From positions 1 through 64,000 of the IMG/VR virus record IMGVR_UViG_3300034374_012521: a DNA stretch of 64,000 nt; one strand, 5' to 3'. The position numbers were made by a program, and so were the translations under genes. The stretch comes from a virus. A model generated the notes under the pieces. The model made no database searches. It worked only from the letters and a program-made list of their open reading frames with translations, and was not told where the DNA came from. The first letter of the stretch is position 1; the number at the start of each line of letters is the position of its first letter. Shown here piece by piece: positions 1 through 8,011 of the stretch.

Positions 1-279
1 ATAGGTACAAGAGTTAATGGTAATAACGCATTTACACCTGTTAATGATTATGACAATAGTATACAGACATCTCAGGAATTAAGATTAATGAGAAATAGGT
101 CATCAGTAGAACTGGATGGTCGTATGGCCGAGTTCTTTGCGGTTGCAGATATACCAGGAGTTAGTGGTACCGACTTAACTGATTTAGAAAAAGGTGAAGG
201 GTATCTTGCGTGGAAATGGGGACTAGTTTCTTCTCTGCCATCTGGGCACCCATATAAGAATTCACCTCCAACTGTTTAA
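1..279 (+). CDS. C-terminal part of an unknown, probably virion-structural protein
   Basis: The frame is open from the first base of the window and ends in TAA at 277-279, so only the last 92 residues are visible and the start lies outside. I do not recognise the family. It is followed by a tail-fibre gene on the same strand, which suggests a structural or fibre-related role. A short palindrome (270-286) spans the stop codon. Confidence 0.6.
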   Translation: MGTRVNGNNAFTPVNDYDNSIQTSQELRLMRNRSSVELDGRMAEFFAVADIPGVSGTDLTDLEKGEGYLAWKWGLVSSLPSGHPYKNSPPTV

Positions 280-291
280 AACAGTTGACAT

Positions 292-300
292 GATATATAG
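292..300 (+). promoter_or_regulatory. putative late promoter, GATATATAG
   Basis: The 9-mer lies 18 nt before the GTG start of the tail-fibre gene. It matches the GATATATA[A/G] element that recurs upstream of many genes here on both strands. No -35 box is evident, as in T4 late promoters. Confidence 0.5.
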
Positions 301-318
301 ATAAAATAATTTCCACTA

Positions 319-972
319 GTGGCTTATAGAATAGTACTAAGACAGGATGTTGCAGCGAATTGGACAACTAACAATCCAGTTCTTCTAAGTGGTGAACTCG
401 GATTTGAAACCGATACCAAAAGAATCAAACTTGGTAATGGTTCGGATAGATGGAATGCTCTTCCATATTATCTAAGAGCAGGATTCTATGGGCATTTTTA
501 TGATACCACCTTTCAGCAAGTGGGTTCTACTGGGGAAGCTTACTATGTTAGATGTAATACCACAAACATTTCTGAAGGAGTTTATGTAACTGGAGCTACT
601 GCTGGTCCTTCAGGTGCTACTGGAAACTTTAGATATGTGGTTGAAAACCCAGGAACCTATGAGGTAAGGCTATCTGGAAATCTGAGATCCTGTGGTAATG
701 GTGAAAGATTTGTGTATGTTTGGCTTGCGAAAAACGGAACTGACGTACCGTATTCTGGACAGTACGTTGAAATGTTTGGTAACATTTCAAACCCTGATTA
801 TCTGGACTTCAATTTCCACTACCCCGTAAGAATGGATGCTGAAGATTATATAGAAATCAAATATGGAAATGAGGAGTGCCCGTTACTTGGATTTGAACCA
901 GCAACTGGAGCAACTGGAAGACCTTGGGAAAGCGTTCCTTCGGTATCAGTAACCCTCAGTCAACTTGGATAG
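319..972 (+). CDS. tail fibre / receptor-binding protein with Mtd-like N-terminus
   Basis: Residues 1-50 look like the N-terminal module found on many phage fibres and on the major tropism determinant. They hold LSGELGFETDT and KLGNGSDRWNALPYY, which form the trimerising attachment segment. The remainder is beta-rich, with a run of Gly-Ala-Thr repeats (TGATAGPSGATG) and a probable C1q/TNF-like jelly roll (about residues 105-217). The start is GTG, placed just downstream of a GATATATAG element. The last 27 bases overlap the 3' end of the convergent lipoprotein gene. Likely an adhesin or short accessory fibre. Confidence 0.7.
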   Translation: MAYRIVLRQDVAANWTTNNPVLLSGELGFETDTKRIKLGNGSDRWNALPYYLRAGFYGHFYDTTFQQVGSTGEAYYVRCNTTNISEGVYVTGATAGPSGATGNFRYVVENPGTYEVRLSGNLRSCGNGERFVYVWLAKNGTDVPYSGQYVEMFGNISNPDYLDFNFHYPVRMDAEDYIEIKYGNEECPLLGFEPATGATGRPWESVPSVSVTLSQLG

Positions 973-1269
973 TCTTTGAACGGCTATCGGATCCTTAATA
1001 GATTTTCCCGAGAGTGCATTAAAGGTTTCTTCGTTAACCATTATTACTGAGGTATTAATTCCGCTATCATAATTCCTAAATGCACCATTATCCCAATTGG
1101 TTTTAAGATGTATAGACATCTCATCACCCTCTTTCAGGTAAAGAGTGTCCTTATCTGTTGTGACAATTGAAAATTCAGAAACCTGGATTAGGTTGGACGA
1201 AACTACCTTTTGTTGTCCGCAAGCAGCAAAGAGAACTGACGTTGCTGCAATAATGAATGTCTTTTTCAT
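946..1269 (-). CDS. small putative lipoprotein
   Basis: 107 residues. The N-terminus is a signal peptide with a lipobox (LFAAC, Cys17), so lipidation and export in the infected cell are expected. The mature part is short and beta-rich, with no family I recognise. A phage lipoprotein of this kind could act in superinfection exclusion or as a spanin-like envelope protein, and it lies directly after the lysozyme-like gene. That role is inference from position only. Confidence 0.6.
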   Translation of the reverse strand: MKKTFIIAATSVLFAACGQQKVVSSNLIQVSEFSIVTTDKDTLYLKEGDEMSIHLKTNWDNGAFRNYDSGINTSVIMVNEETFNALSGKSIKDPIAVQRLSKLTEGY

Positions 1270-1329
1270 AACGATGATTTCTTCAAAAATACATCATTAA
1301 TACGAAAAGAACCCGATTGAGTTTCGATT

Positions 1330-2034
1330 TTATAAGCTACATCCTGGAGGATTTTTAAACTTGGCCTCAGTGCCAGCTCCAGCTGAAGTGTTGTACCTGT
1401 CTTTCCACCACGTAGCTTGTCCAGAGAGATCTGATGGGATTGGCTTGTCAACTGCAGTAATCTTATTTGTTGTTTGATCGTACTTGTAATCCTTCATCCT
1501 TATCTCTAAGAACATTCTACAAGCCAATGCATTATAAAGTGGTTTGGCTAAACTATCATAAGGAACCATATCCCAATTTAGCCCAAGATCTCTGCTAATC
1601 TTTGATTTTGCATCTTCTATGGATTTTTTAATAGCCCAGTTCCCCTGTGGTTCTTGTCCTTGGTAGCCAATGGTCTTCAGTGAGGATGATTTATCAAGCT
1701 GGAAGATTCCTTTTGTTGAAGCTGGTCTTGTATAAGTCCTTGGGTTTGTTCCATAACAACTTTCAACAGCAGAAAGTCTTTTCATGAACGATTTGATGTT
1801 TTCCCCATCACCAAATACCTCAGCCACAATATCAATTGCTTTGTCGACAAGATCTACCGCCTTGTCACCAGTATAGTATTCTTCGTACTTTTCCCTTTCC
1901 TTAGAATCTTCTGGGTTTGCCCTCATAGCTTCCCATTCCTCTGTAGATACTTTTTTGGCCTTTTTAATCGACTCAATCCTAGCCTCATTGAGGTTCTCGG
2001 AAGTGAAATTGGTAAATGATTTCAAGTTATTCAT
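1330..2034 (-). CDS. lysozyme/transglycosylase-like muralytic protein with capsid-targeting-type N-terminus
   Basis: The segment around residues 88-110 (AVESCYGTNPRTYTRP, then STKGIFQLD) looks like the catalytic Glu region and following Gly-Ile-Phe-Gln of SLT-type lysozyme-like domains, with Glu91 as the candidate acid. I chose the ATG at 2034 over an upstream TTG because it lies 26 nt after a GATATATAA element. The N-terminus MNNLKSFTNF fits M-x-x-[IL]-x-x-[FY]-x-x-F and is followed by LNE|A, a T4-type prohead protease site. It may therefore be a packaged, ejected muralytic protein rather than a lysis enzyme. Confidence 0.6.
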   Translation of the reverse strand: MNNLKSFTNFTSENLNEARIESIKKAKKVSTEEWEAMRANPEDSKEREKYEEYYTGDKAVDLVDKAIDIVAEVFGDGENIKSFMKRLSAVESCYGTNPRTYTRPASTKGIFQLDKSSSLKTIGYQGQEPQGNWAIKKSIEDAKSKISRDLGLNWDMVPYDSLAKPLYNALACRMFLEIRMKDYKYDQTTNKITAVDKPIPSDLSGQATWWKDRYNTSAGAGTEAKFKNPPGCSL

Positions 2035-2060
2035 GGGAATCAATAAAGCTATGATTTTAA

Positions 2061-2070
2061 TTATATATCT
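2061..2070 (-). promoter_or_regulatory. putative late promoter, AGATATATAA
   Basis: Lies 26 nt upstream of the ATG of the lysozyme-like gene and just beyond the stop of the SGNH hydrolase gene. Confidence 0.55.
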
Positions 2071-2768
2071 CAGTTTTCTACTATTTGGTATAAATTAAGA
2101 TCTTGTATAACCTTCTCTGCTACTTTTTTATGACCGGAGATTTGCATATGACAGAGGAAATCAGCACAGTCGGATCTTTCAATTAAATCCCTGGTGTCTA
2201 TAATTTGAGCACCTTTTAAATCTGACACAAGTAAATTCTGGTATTCGGTTTTGATCCTTGCATATTCTCTCCATTTGCTTGAGTTGGAGTTTAAAACTTT
2301 ATCGGTTGATGTTCCTAAGATTACAACAGGTTTAACCCCAAAGTCTAAGCATATCTCAACCATCTGTTCTATATTTCTAAAGATTTCTTGTGGTGGAATG
2401 GAAGACGATGCGTCGTTCCCTCCACCAAAGATAAAGCAATATTCGTAGGTAGAGTCTATGTTTTGGATTAGTCTCCTTTTCATCCAGGATGTTGTTTTAC
2501 CCTCAACAGCAGTATTGGTTATTTCCATCCCAGTCCATTCAGAAAGGAATGTCTGCCACCCTTTAGAAAAGGCGGAATGAGAATCTCCAATAATTAATGA
2601 TTTCTTGTTTAGAACTATCGTAGGACAGTCAGGTTGTATAATAACCGTATCCGATACAATTTGCTGGGGGATAGGATTTATTGGCTCTTCAGCAGAATCT
2701 AGTAGGAAAGCTAATATTAACCCTGCAACTAATGCCATTATGATGTTTGTTAAATCCCTATTTGTCAT
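2070..2768 (-). CDS. membrane-anchored SGNH/GDSL-type hydrolase
   Basis: An N-terminal hydrophobic segment (residues 8-23) anchors the protein, with the rest probably periplasmic. The hydrolase has block I GDSHS (Ser63), a block III-like GGGND (117-119) and a C-terminal DFLCHMQISGHKKVA in the place of the usual DxxH block. The Asp-His spacing is one residue longer than usual. Family members deacetylate or de-esterify sugars and lipids, so envelope polysaccharide is a likely substrate. The start overlaps the next upstream gene by 11 bp. Confidence 0.65.
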   Translation of the reverse strand: MTNRDLTNIIMALVAGLILAFLLDSAEEPINPIPQQIVSDTVIIQPDCPTIVLNKKSLIIGDSHSAFSKGWQTFLSEWTGMEITNTAVEGKTTSWMKRRLIQNIDSTYEYCFIFGGGNDASSSIPPQEIFRNIEQMVEICLDFGVKPVVILGTSTDKVLNSNSSKWREYARIKTEYQNLLVSDLKGAQIIDTRDLIERSDCADFLCHMQISGHKKVAEKVIQDLNLYQIVEN

Positions 2769-2976
2769 CCTCTATATAACCTAGAGGAGAGTTTTGATTG
2801 GTTCTTTTGTGAAACATTTGATTCACAGTGGAGTTGATCTTTTCACACCTTAGTACTTGGAAGGCTCCAAGCCCCATTGTTATAACTGCCCATATTGTCG
2901 GGAAGGTGAGTAAGCAACATGCCCAAAGAATAAGACCAATAATTTTAGGAATTAATTCTGTTGTTTGGAACGTCAT
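2758..2976 (-). CDS. small membrane protein
   Basis: 72 residues with one or two hydrophobic helices (about 8-38) and a basic, polar C-terminus. It overlaps both neighbours slightly. It sits among a putative lipoprotein, a lysozyme-like gene and a membrane-anchored hydrolase, so a holin or antiholin role is possible, but no family is recognisable. Confidence 0.5.
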   Translation of the reverse strand: MTFQTTELIPKIIGLILWACCLLTFPTIWAVITMGLGAFQVLRCEKINSTVNQMFHKRTNQNSPLGYIEDDK

Positions 2977-3160
2977 TTTGGTTTTTACTGTTCATATAAT
3001 CCAAACCTGCTTGTCCCATCCATTGCAAAGGATCAACTGAGTCTGGATCATTTTGTTGTCTTCCCATTGCTTGTAGTGGCTCAGGGGAACCGTGTGATGC
3101 CTTATTTAATCTCTCAAGTTTATCCTTAATTGCCTCTAAATATTCTGAATTTTGATACAT
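2945..3160 (-). CDS. hypothetical protein, 71 aa
   Basis: Polar, Gln/Asn/Pro-rich, with DPLQWMGQAGLDYM in the second half and PEPLQAMG as a looser echo of it. No family recognised. A GATATATAG element lies 17 nt upstream of the ATG. The 3' end overlaps the following small membrane-protein gene by 32 bp. Confidence 0.5.
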   Translation of the reverse strand: MYQNSEYLEAIKDKLERLNKASHGSPEPLQAMGRQQNDPDSVDPLQWMGQAGLDYMNSKNQNDVPNNRINS

Positions 3161-3169
3161 AGTTATTCT

Positions 3170-3316
3170 TTAATCATCTATATATCGATTTATTCTAAGG
3201 TATTCCTTTATTGTGATAAAAACGAATATGATGAAGTATCCTGTTAGCGTAAATTTTAGCATTACACCCAGTCCTCTGATAATGTTATCAATTATTTCTA
3301 ACCAGCTCAATCGCAT
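3170..3316 (-). CDS. 48-aa putative membrane peptide
   Basis: An open frame of 48 codons, from ATG at 3314-3316 to TAA at 3170-3172. It begins inside the end of the upstream gene (29 bp overlap). It encodes an amphipathic start (MRLSWLEIIDNIIRGLG), one strong transmembrane helix (about residues 20-36) and a basic tail. Overlapping starts are common here, which supports it. Function unknown. Confidence 0.5.
   Translation of the reverse strand: MRLSWLEIIDNIIRGLGVMLKFTLTGYFIIFVFITIKEYLRINRYIDD
3178..3186 (-). promoter_or_regulatory. putative late promoter, GATATATAG
   Basis: 17 nt upstream of the 71-aa gene starting at 3160. It overlaps the last codons of the 48-aa membrane peptide gene. Confidence 0.5.
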
Positions 3317-3536
3317 CTTCGAGGGTTTTCCAAATGATCATATCTGGTTGATCCTCGGACTGAATTGCAAGAAGCATTTTACCCTCGTCGGACTTTGCAA
3401 CTGCCAAAGTTCCAAGTCCTTCGCAAATAAGCGGATAAGCTTGGTTGTTCTCCAGTCTTTCAAAAATTTCTTCATAATCAAAGTCATGCCAATCAAAATT
3501 GAAAGCATCTTTGTACTGTTTGCTGAATTCTGCCAT
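3288..3536 (-). CDS. hypothetical protein, 82 aa
   Basis: Acidic, soluble, mixed alpha/beta; no family recognised. Its ATG overlaps the TAA of the zinc-ribbon gene upstream (TAATG), which implies translational coupling. Confidence 0.55.
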   Translation of the reverse strand: MAEFSKQYKDAFNFDWHDFDYEEIFERLENNQAYPLICEGLGTLAVAKSDEGKMLLAIQSEDQPDMIIWKTLEDAIELVRNN

Positions 3537-3658
3537 TATTTTTTCTTTGTATAAGGTTTAACTAAACAAGTTGGACATATGTAAACCATATTCAGACCGG
3601 GGGGAATTCCCTTTCCACACGATGTGCACTTGTCCCATCTATCTTTATTTTTGTCCAT
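3536..3658 (-). CDS. 40-aa zinc-ribbon peptide
   Basis: ATG 3656-3658, TAA 3536-3538. Two CxxC knuckles, CTSC (residues 11-14) and CPTC (28-31), form a complete minimal zinc ribbon with a Lys-rich tail. The stop overlaps the next start (TAATG). Such small ribbons bind nucleic acid or protein partners; the target is unknown. Confidence 0.6.
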   Translation of the reverse strand: MDKNKDRWDKCTSCGKGIPPGLNMVYICPTCLVKPYTKKK

Positions 3659-3714
3659 TTAGAACGTATATTTTTTCGACCCCTTTCTTGGAGGTTAATA
3701 ATTGTCTATTGATT

Positions 3715-4413
3715 TCACTTTCTATTCCTTCTAAGAGAGAATTCCCCTTTATTGTAGATTATATATGAATTGTTTTCTATCCAGTCGCCACAATTTAAGT
3801 AATGTCTATTGTACTTAGAAAAAGATATTTCTGGGGTGTGTATATGTCCACAAATAACCCCCTTACATCCCCTTCTTTCTGCTTGATAAACAAGTTGCTT
3901 TTCGAACGAAGTAATAAATTTAACAGCACCCTTAACTTTTTGTTTTAGAAATTTTGATAACGACTTCTTTCTGCCGATTTTTTTCAGCAATCTATCTATA
4001 ACAATGGCAGCTTCGTACCCCCAGCTTCCTAAATGACCCAGCCATTTAAGTTGAACTACTCCGTCGTACATATCCCCATGGACAATAAAATAATCGTTCC
4101 AAACGAATTCGTCTACAATAAGAATATTTTTACCAAAACTTGTTGGTGTGTAATCTCTTATAAATTCATCATGGTTACCGCTAACCCAGACAACCTGTGT
4201 TCCCCTTTTTGAATAGGAAAGTATTTTTCTAATAAGGTTTGTATAATCCTGGTTCCAGAGGTGTCTTTTTTTTAACAGCCAGCCGTCTATAAAATCGCCA
4301 ACTATAAAAAGATGATCTGGTTCATACATTTTTAGAACCTCCAGACACTCTTTTGCATTGCATCCTTTGCTTCCTAAATGCACATCTGATATAAAAAGGG
4401 CTTCGACTTTCAT
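3715..4413 (-). CDS. LpxH-like calcineurin-type metallophosphatase
   Basis: It carries the full metallophosphatase signature: SDVHLG (residues 9-14), GDFIDG (39-44), GNHDE (80-84) and GHIHTP. The 232-residue length and overall layout match UDP-2,3-diacylglucosamine diphosphatase, the lipid A enzyme, as found in Bacteroidota. A phage copy could alter lipid A synthesis or act on another diphosphate. It lies 3 bp after thyA. LpxH function is inferred from overall similarity; another phosphoester substrate is possible. Confidence 0.75.
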   Translation of the reverse strand: MKVEALFISDVHLGSKGCNAKECLEVLKMYEPDHLFIVGDFIDGWLLKKRHLWNQDYTNLIRKILSYSKRGTQVVWVSGNHDEFIRDYTPTSFGKNILIVDEFVWNDYFIVHGDMYDGVVQLKWLGHLGSWGYEAAIVIDRLLKKIGRKKSLSKFLKQKVKGAVKFITSFEKQLVYQAERRGCKGVICGHIHTPEISFSKYNRHYLNCGDWIENNSYIIYNKGEFSLRRNRK

Positions 4414-4416
4414 TTC

Positions 4417-5481
4417 CTAATTGCTTAATGGTGCTTTAATTGCTGGATGTGATTCATATCCATCTAGGATAAAATCTTTGGATCTTAGTATCGGGATAAT
4501 ACTTCCAAAGTCTTTGGGATCAACATGATCCTTAATTAAGATTTTTGGTAATTGATAAGGCTCCCTACGAATCTGTTCTTCTGCTTGGTTTATGTGATTC
4601 TTATAGAGATGAACATCACCCAAATTTCCAACCAGTTCATCTGGGACCATATTAACCTCTTTGCCAATGATTATTAGCAATAGAGCGTAACTAGCAATGT
4701 TAAAAGGCAAACCTAAAAAGGTGTCAACTGATCTTTGGTTCCACATAAGGGAGATAGTTCTTCTAGGAAACCCCCTTTCATCCAGATCCTCGTGATAAAG
4801 ATTTTTTGCATAACTTTTATCCTTGCCCTCATTTTTAGACCAAACTTCCCTTCTTTCGTTGAGGTCCATTTCTCTTGTATAAACTTGAAACCCATAGTGA
4901 CAGGGTGGAAGAACCATTTGATCTAATTCACCGACATTCCAAGCGCTAACCATTAATCTCCTTGAGTCTGGGTTTGTTTTAAGATCGTTGATTAGGTTTT
5001 GGATTTGGTCAACATATCCGGACTGTAAATAAAAACCTTCGGTTCCATCAGTATTTCCTTCTATCCAGGTATCACCTTTCCAATTCCTCCACTGAGAACC
5101 GTAGATTGGACCTAATTCACCCCACTCCTTAGCAAACTCATCATCGTTTTTGATTTGTTGGATAAACTCATCCATTGATAAAGAATTATCCATTGCAAAT
5201 GCCTTATAATTCTTATATGCATCACCATTCCAGATGTTACACCCATTATCTACCAAATACTTAATGTTAGTATCACCATTTAAGAACCACAATAATTCAA
5301 CCACCATGGTTCTGAATGCCATCTTCTTGGTAGTGAGTAGAGGGTATCCCTCCGACATCTTATGACGGATTTGTCTTCCAAATACTGAAATAGTCCCGGT
5401 CCCAGTTCTATCTGATTTTTCTACTCCATTTGAAAGTATATCATTCAGTAATTCTTGGTATTGTTTATCTATATTATTCAT
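4417..5481 (-). CDS. thyA: thymidylate synthase
   Basis: Makes dTMP from dUMP with methylenetetrahydrofolate. Diagnostic segments are SDRTGTGT near residue 23, SRRLMVSAWNV, the catalytic Cys in LPPCHYGFQ, and QRSVDTFLGLPFNIASYALL. The dUMP-discriminating Asn is present in LPFN, so this is a true ThyA, unlike the second homologue at 17519-18310. At 354 residues it is longer than the usual 264 because of two insertions. Its ATG lies within the end of the thioesterase gene. Confidence 0.95.
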   Translation of the reverse strand: MNNIDKQYQELLNDILSNGVEKSDRTGTGTISVFGRQIRHKMSEGYPLLTTKKMAFRTMVVELLWFLNGDTNIKYLVDNGCNIWNGDAYKNYKAFAMDNSLSMDEFIQQIKNDDEFAKEWGELGPIYGSQWRNWKGDTWIEGNTDGTEGFYLQSGYVDQIQNLINDLKTNPDSRRLMVSAWNVGELDQMVLPPCHYGFQVYTREMDLNERREVWSKNEGKDKSYAKNLYHEDLDERGFPRRTISLMWNQRSVDTFLGLPFNIASYALLLIIIGKEVNMVPDELVGNLGDVHLYKNHINQAEEQIRREPYQLPKILIKDHVDPKDFGSIIPILRSKDFILDGYESHPAIKAPLSN

Positions 5482-5863
5482 CTTGGTATCTTGATTTTAC
5501 TCTTTCCGAAATTGGTATGGGGTCATTATTTTCGTCTATCCTTACAAATTTTATTTTGGTGGATAGAATAACTGATTGCTGTCCTGAATAAACACTATGT
5601 GCTCTGGCCTCCAGATAAAGTGTTAGCGAGGTGTTACCAATATCACTGACTTCCCCATATATTTTAATTAGCTGGCCCTCTTTAGCGGGTCTTTTGAAAA
5701 TACATTCATCTATTTTAACAGTGACCATTCTTGGGGTATCACAAACTTCCATTGCCATTGCAGCACCAGCTGCATCTAGCCAAGCAAGAAGTTTACCACC
5801 AAAAAGGTTTGCATGAAATCCAAGGTCAGACTTTTTTATTGGGTGTGTTGATATTAATTCCAT
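5474..5863 (-). CDS. hotdog-fold acyl-CoA thioesterase (YciA/BACH-like)
   Basis: The segment HANLFGGKLLAWLDAAGAAMA matches the hotdog helix and active-site region of acyl-CoA hydrolases; the Asp and the GG are conserved. The ATG at 5863 is preferred because it forms a TAATG overlap with the upstream stop; an upstream ATG at 5896 is possible. It lies between a collar-domain gene and thyA. Acyl-CoA thioesterases are rare in phages. Role unclear: lipid remodelling or CoA release. Confidence 0.8.
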   Translation of the reverse strand: MELISTHPIKKSDLGFHANLFGGKLLAWLDAAGAAMAMEVCDTPRMVTVKIDECIFKRPAKEGQLIKIYGEVSDIGNTSLTLYLEARAHSVYSGQQSVILSTKIKFVRIDENNDPIPISERVKSRYQDE

Positions 5864-6123
5864 TAGATTCTTTGTGGGAATTGACCCTTTATACAAATAA
5901 TATATTGCAACTCACTATTGGGGCTTTCTAAAAGAGGAATACTAAATTTCAAATCGCTAGGCAAATCCCTTTCATATTTGACACCTTCTGGCAATTCCCT
6001 CCCAAGTACTACACCGAGCGCCATATATTCTTTGAACTCCAATTCTCTCCCGTCGCAAGGTAGCCAGTCTTTAGGGGTGTAGTTATTACTAAAAAGTATT
6101 ATTTGTCCTAAGTAAGCTTCCAT
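5863..6123 (-). CDS. mini tail-collar domain protein
   Basis: 86 residues resembling the phage tail-collar / microcystin-dependent-protein fold. It opens with the GQIILF-type strand, has a WLPCDGREL turn and ends with YIICIKGQFPQR, which mirrors the usual YIICLNG ending. The fold is normally at the C-terminal half of short tail fibres; here it stands alone. Its ATG and stop overlap those of both neighbours. Confidence 0.65.
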   Translation of the reverse strand: MEAYLGQIILFSNNYTPKDWLPCDGRELEFKEYMALGVVLGRELPEGVKYERDLPSDLKFSIPLLESPNSELQYIICIKGQFPQRI

Positions 6124-6488
6124 TACTTTTCAAATATTTTAATTTTTGCATCAACCTCAGTTAGCTCCGACCAGGTACCCATATAGGTAACCGCTCTTAC
6201 CTTACGATTATCTATCCATACGTATTCCTGTCCATCTTTTATCCTTGGTTTATCCATTACCAACGAGTGATATAGAAATCCATTGTCGTGAAGCCACTTC
6301 TCAGTAACTTCTCTGTCCTTCTCCTCTCTGGCTGTAAAGAAGGTGATTGTGTTTCCCTCCTCGTGCCACTTATTGATAATATCCAAAGCATCTTCATATG
6401 GCTTTGCATATGGGTAGAGGTGACTATCCTCATTTTTAATGTCCTCACAGACGGTTCCGTCAATATCTATTAGGAAAATTCTTGTCAT
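6123..6488 (-). CDS. HAD-superfamily phosphatase
   Basis: Motif I is DIDGTV (residues 8-13), motif II lies in FFTARE, and a C-terminal IDNR holds the late acidic motif. At 121 residues it has a minimal cap-less HAD fold like capsule-biosynthesis or nucleotidase-type phage HADs. It probably dephosphorylates a small sugar or nucleotide phosphate. The stop overlaps the next ATG (TAATG). Confidence 0.7.
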   Translation of the reverse strand: MTRIFLIDIDGTVCEDIKNEDSHLYPYAKPYEDALDIINKWHEEGNTITFFTAREEKDREVTEKWLHDNGFLYHSLVMDKPRIKDGQEYVWIDNRKVRAVTYMGTWSELTEVDAKIKIFEK

Positions 6489-6490
6489 AT

Positions 6491-6646
6491 TTAATCGTTA
6501 ATAGATTCTTCTCCCGATTGTCTTGCAAGTCTTAAAGCAATTCCTATCATTAAACCTTCAGCTAAATGTCCAACTAAGTTATCAAATGTGATTGGCATCC
6601 ACATACCTAGTATGGCAATACAAATTGCGTGTCCATATTTTGTCAT
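6491..6646 (-). CDS. 51-aa putative membrane peptide
   Basis: ATG 6644-6646, TAA 6491-6493. The first half (ICIAILGMWMPITF) is hydrophobic, followed by an amphipathic helix and a charged tail. It fits exactly between two tightly spaced genes in the same direction. No family recognised. Confidence 0.55.
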   Translation of the reverse strand: MTKYGHAICIAILGMWMPITFDNLVGHLAEGLMIGIALRLARQSGEESIND

Positions 6647-6651
6647 CTGAA

Positions 6652-7020
6652 TCACTTAAAAAGCCTTCCCAAAAGATCAAGTTGGAATTGCTCCCATCTA
6701 GTTAGGTTTGAACCCCAAAGCTTTCTTTCCGAAAAATCATCATATCGATTCCATAATGGGTAATATAGGAACAGAAAATCCCATTCATCGATAGTGAACC
6801 TTTTTACTGAGGTTTTGTTGGGAAGCCTAAACTCAAAAGATAATAGCGAGTAAAACCTAAAGTTTACATTAAACGTGAAAAAATTAAACCCCCATGATTC
6901 GTCTCCGTCGTGAAGATATAAGTTTAATAAATGGAATTTGAAGTTCCATCTCCTGGTCTTCCAGGAGATTTTTTCTAGAAATGTTTTGAATCTCATAATG
7001 ATAGAAAATGATCCTATCAT
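6652..7020 (-). CDS. hypothetical aromatic-rich protein
   Basis: 122 residues, strikingly rich in Phe, Trp, Tyr and Leu. A second Met at residue 9 (MRFKTFLEK) is an alternative start. No family recognised. Confidence 0.5.
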   Translation of the reverse strand: MIGSFSIIMRFKTFLEKISWKTRRWNFKFHLLNLYLHDGDESWGFNFFTFNVNFRFYSLLSFEFRLPNKTSVKRFTIDEWDFLFLYYPLWNRYDDFSERKLWGSNLTRWEQFQLDLLGRLFK

Positions 7021-7049
7021 TAAACCGTTTTGATTACCTAAAGTTTCGA

Positions 7050-7997
7050 TTAAGCAAGGTTTGAATAATCACCTATTTCAAACCTGGATGAGTATGCTAA
7101 AGCGTGTCTCCAAGCCCTACTTCCGGTTATATCTTTACCCCATCCGGCATTAGCATTAACAGCAGCTCCTAAAGCATCTTCAAATTTTGTAAAATCATTT
7201 GGGTCATCATTCCCAAACTTTCTTTTTGAGTGTTTGCTGCTTAATCTATCTAAGAAATAAAGTGCATTTAGTTCTGCCGCTATTTCAGGGTCGTTTGCCA
7301 TTTCAGGGTTTCTGACTATATCAACGTTAGTTCCGTGCTGCTTAAGAAGATTGTTGTATTTTTCATAGTTGCCCTTAAAGGTCAGTCCATTAAAACCTCT
7401 CCCCCTATATTTTGCACCGTCTCCAGGACTATCATTACCATATCTTCCGCCGTAAACAACGTCCCAAAATTCATCGGTCTTTTTGATTCTATTAAGTTCG
7501 TCGTCTGAGAGATCCTTAACCTTGCTCCCAAATATTTTTCTGATTCTTTCATTAGATGTATTCTTATAGGAAATCTCGTCCTTTGGGATAAAATTGGACT
7601 CTTTTCCTATGACCGAAAGGATGGCTTTTTGTGTTAGTGGATTTACTATTCCATATTTCTTGAGGGCATCAACGACAAGCTGGGCATTTTTCTTCTTGTC
7701 TCCAGACAAACCCTTGGGATCAACTTTTCCAACTACGGGGGAAAGTTTAGTCTGTAGGTCAAGATCTTCTATCTCGTCCCGGTTAGACATTTTTCCCACT
7801 AATATATCAGCCAAAGAACCGGTTTCTTGTTGGCCCGTTTGCTGTTGAGGGTCAATACCGTCCCTTCTATTCAGATAATTTCTAAGTGTGGTAGCTAATT
7901 CCTCGGTTGGTTTTCTTTTTCCCCTTTCCCTTTTTACGCTACTTATGAATTCTTTAGCAGAATCTTCAAAAAGTTCAAACTCTTTTATATTTCTCAC
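7050..7997 (-). CDS. GH19-type endolysin/chitinase-like protein with capsid-targeting-type N-terminus
   Basis: The C-terminal ~200 residues match the GH19 lysozyme/chitinase layout: AILSVIGKESNF with the first catalytic Glu, then YGNDSPGDGAKYRGRGFNGLT and late WGKDITGS. It would cleave peptidoglycan. The N-terminal ~95 residues are charged and disordered, starting MRNIKEFELF, which fits M-x-x-[IL]-x-x-[FY]-x-x-F. A canonical prohead protease site is not obvious (LFE|D). Either a lysis endolysin or a head- or tail-associated muralytic protein. Confidence 0.75.
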   Translation of the reverse strand: MRNIKEFELFEDSAKEFISSVKRERGKRKPTEELATTLRNYLNRRDGIDPQQQTGQQETGSLADILVGKMSNRDEIEDLDLQTKLSPVVGKVDPKGLSGDKKKNAQLVVDALKKYGIVNPLTQKAILSVIGKESNFIPKDEISYKNTSNERIRKIFGSKVKDLSDDELNRIKKTDEFWDVVYGGRYGNDSPGDGAKYRGRGFNGLTFKGNYEKYNNLLKQHGTNVDIVRNPEMANDPEIAAELNALYFLDRLSSKHSKRKFGNDDPNDFTKFEDALGAAVNANAGWGKDITGSRAWRHALAYSSRFEIGDYSNLA

Positions 7998-8011
7998 AAT
8001 TGAAATTTATT

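Noticed and set aside
1266-1451. Minus-strand frame of 61 codons overlapping the lysozyme-like gene
   Set aside because: It lies mostly inside the better-supported gene at 1330-2034 in another frame and has no recognisable features.
3213-3554. Plus-strand frame opposite two small minus-strand genes
   Set aside because: It is antisense to well-packed genes with coupled starts, including the zinc ribbon.
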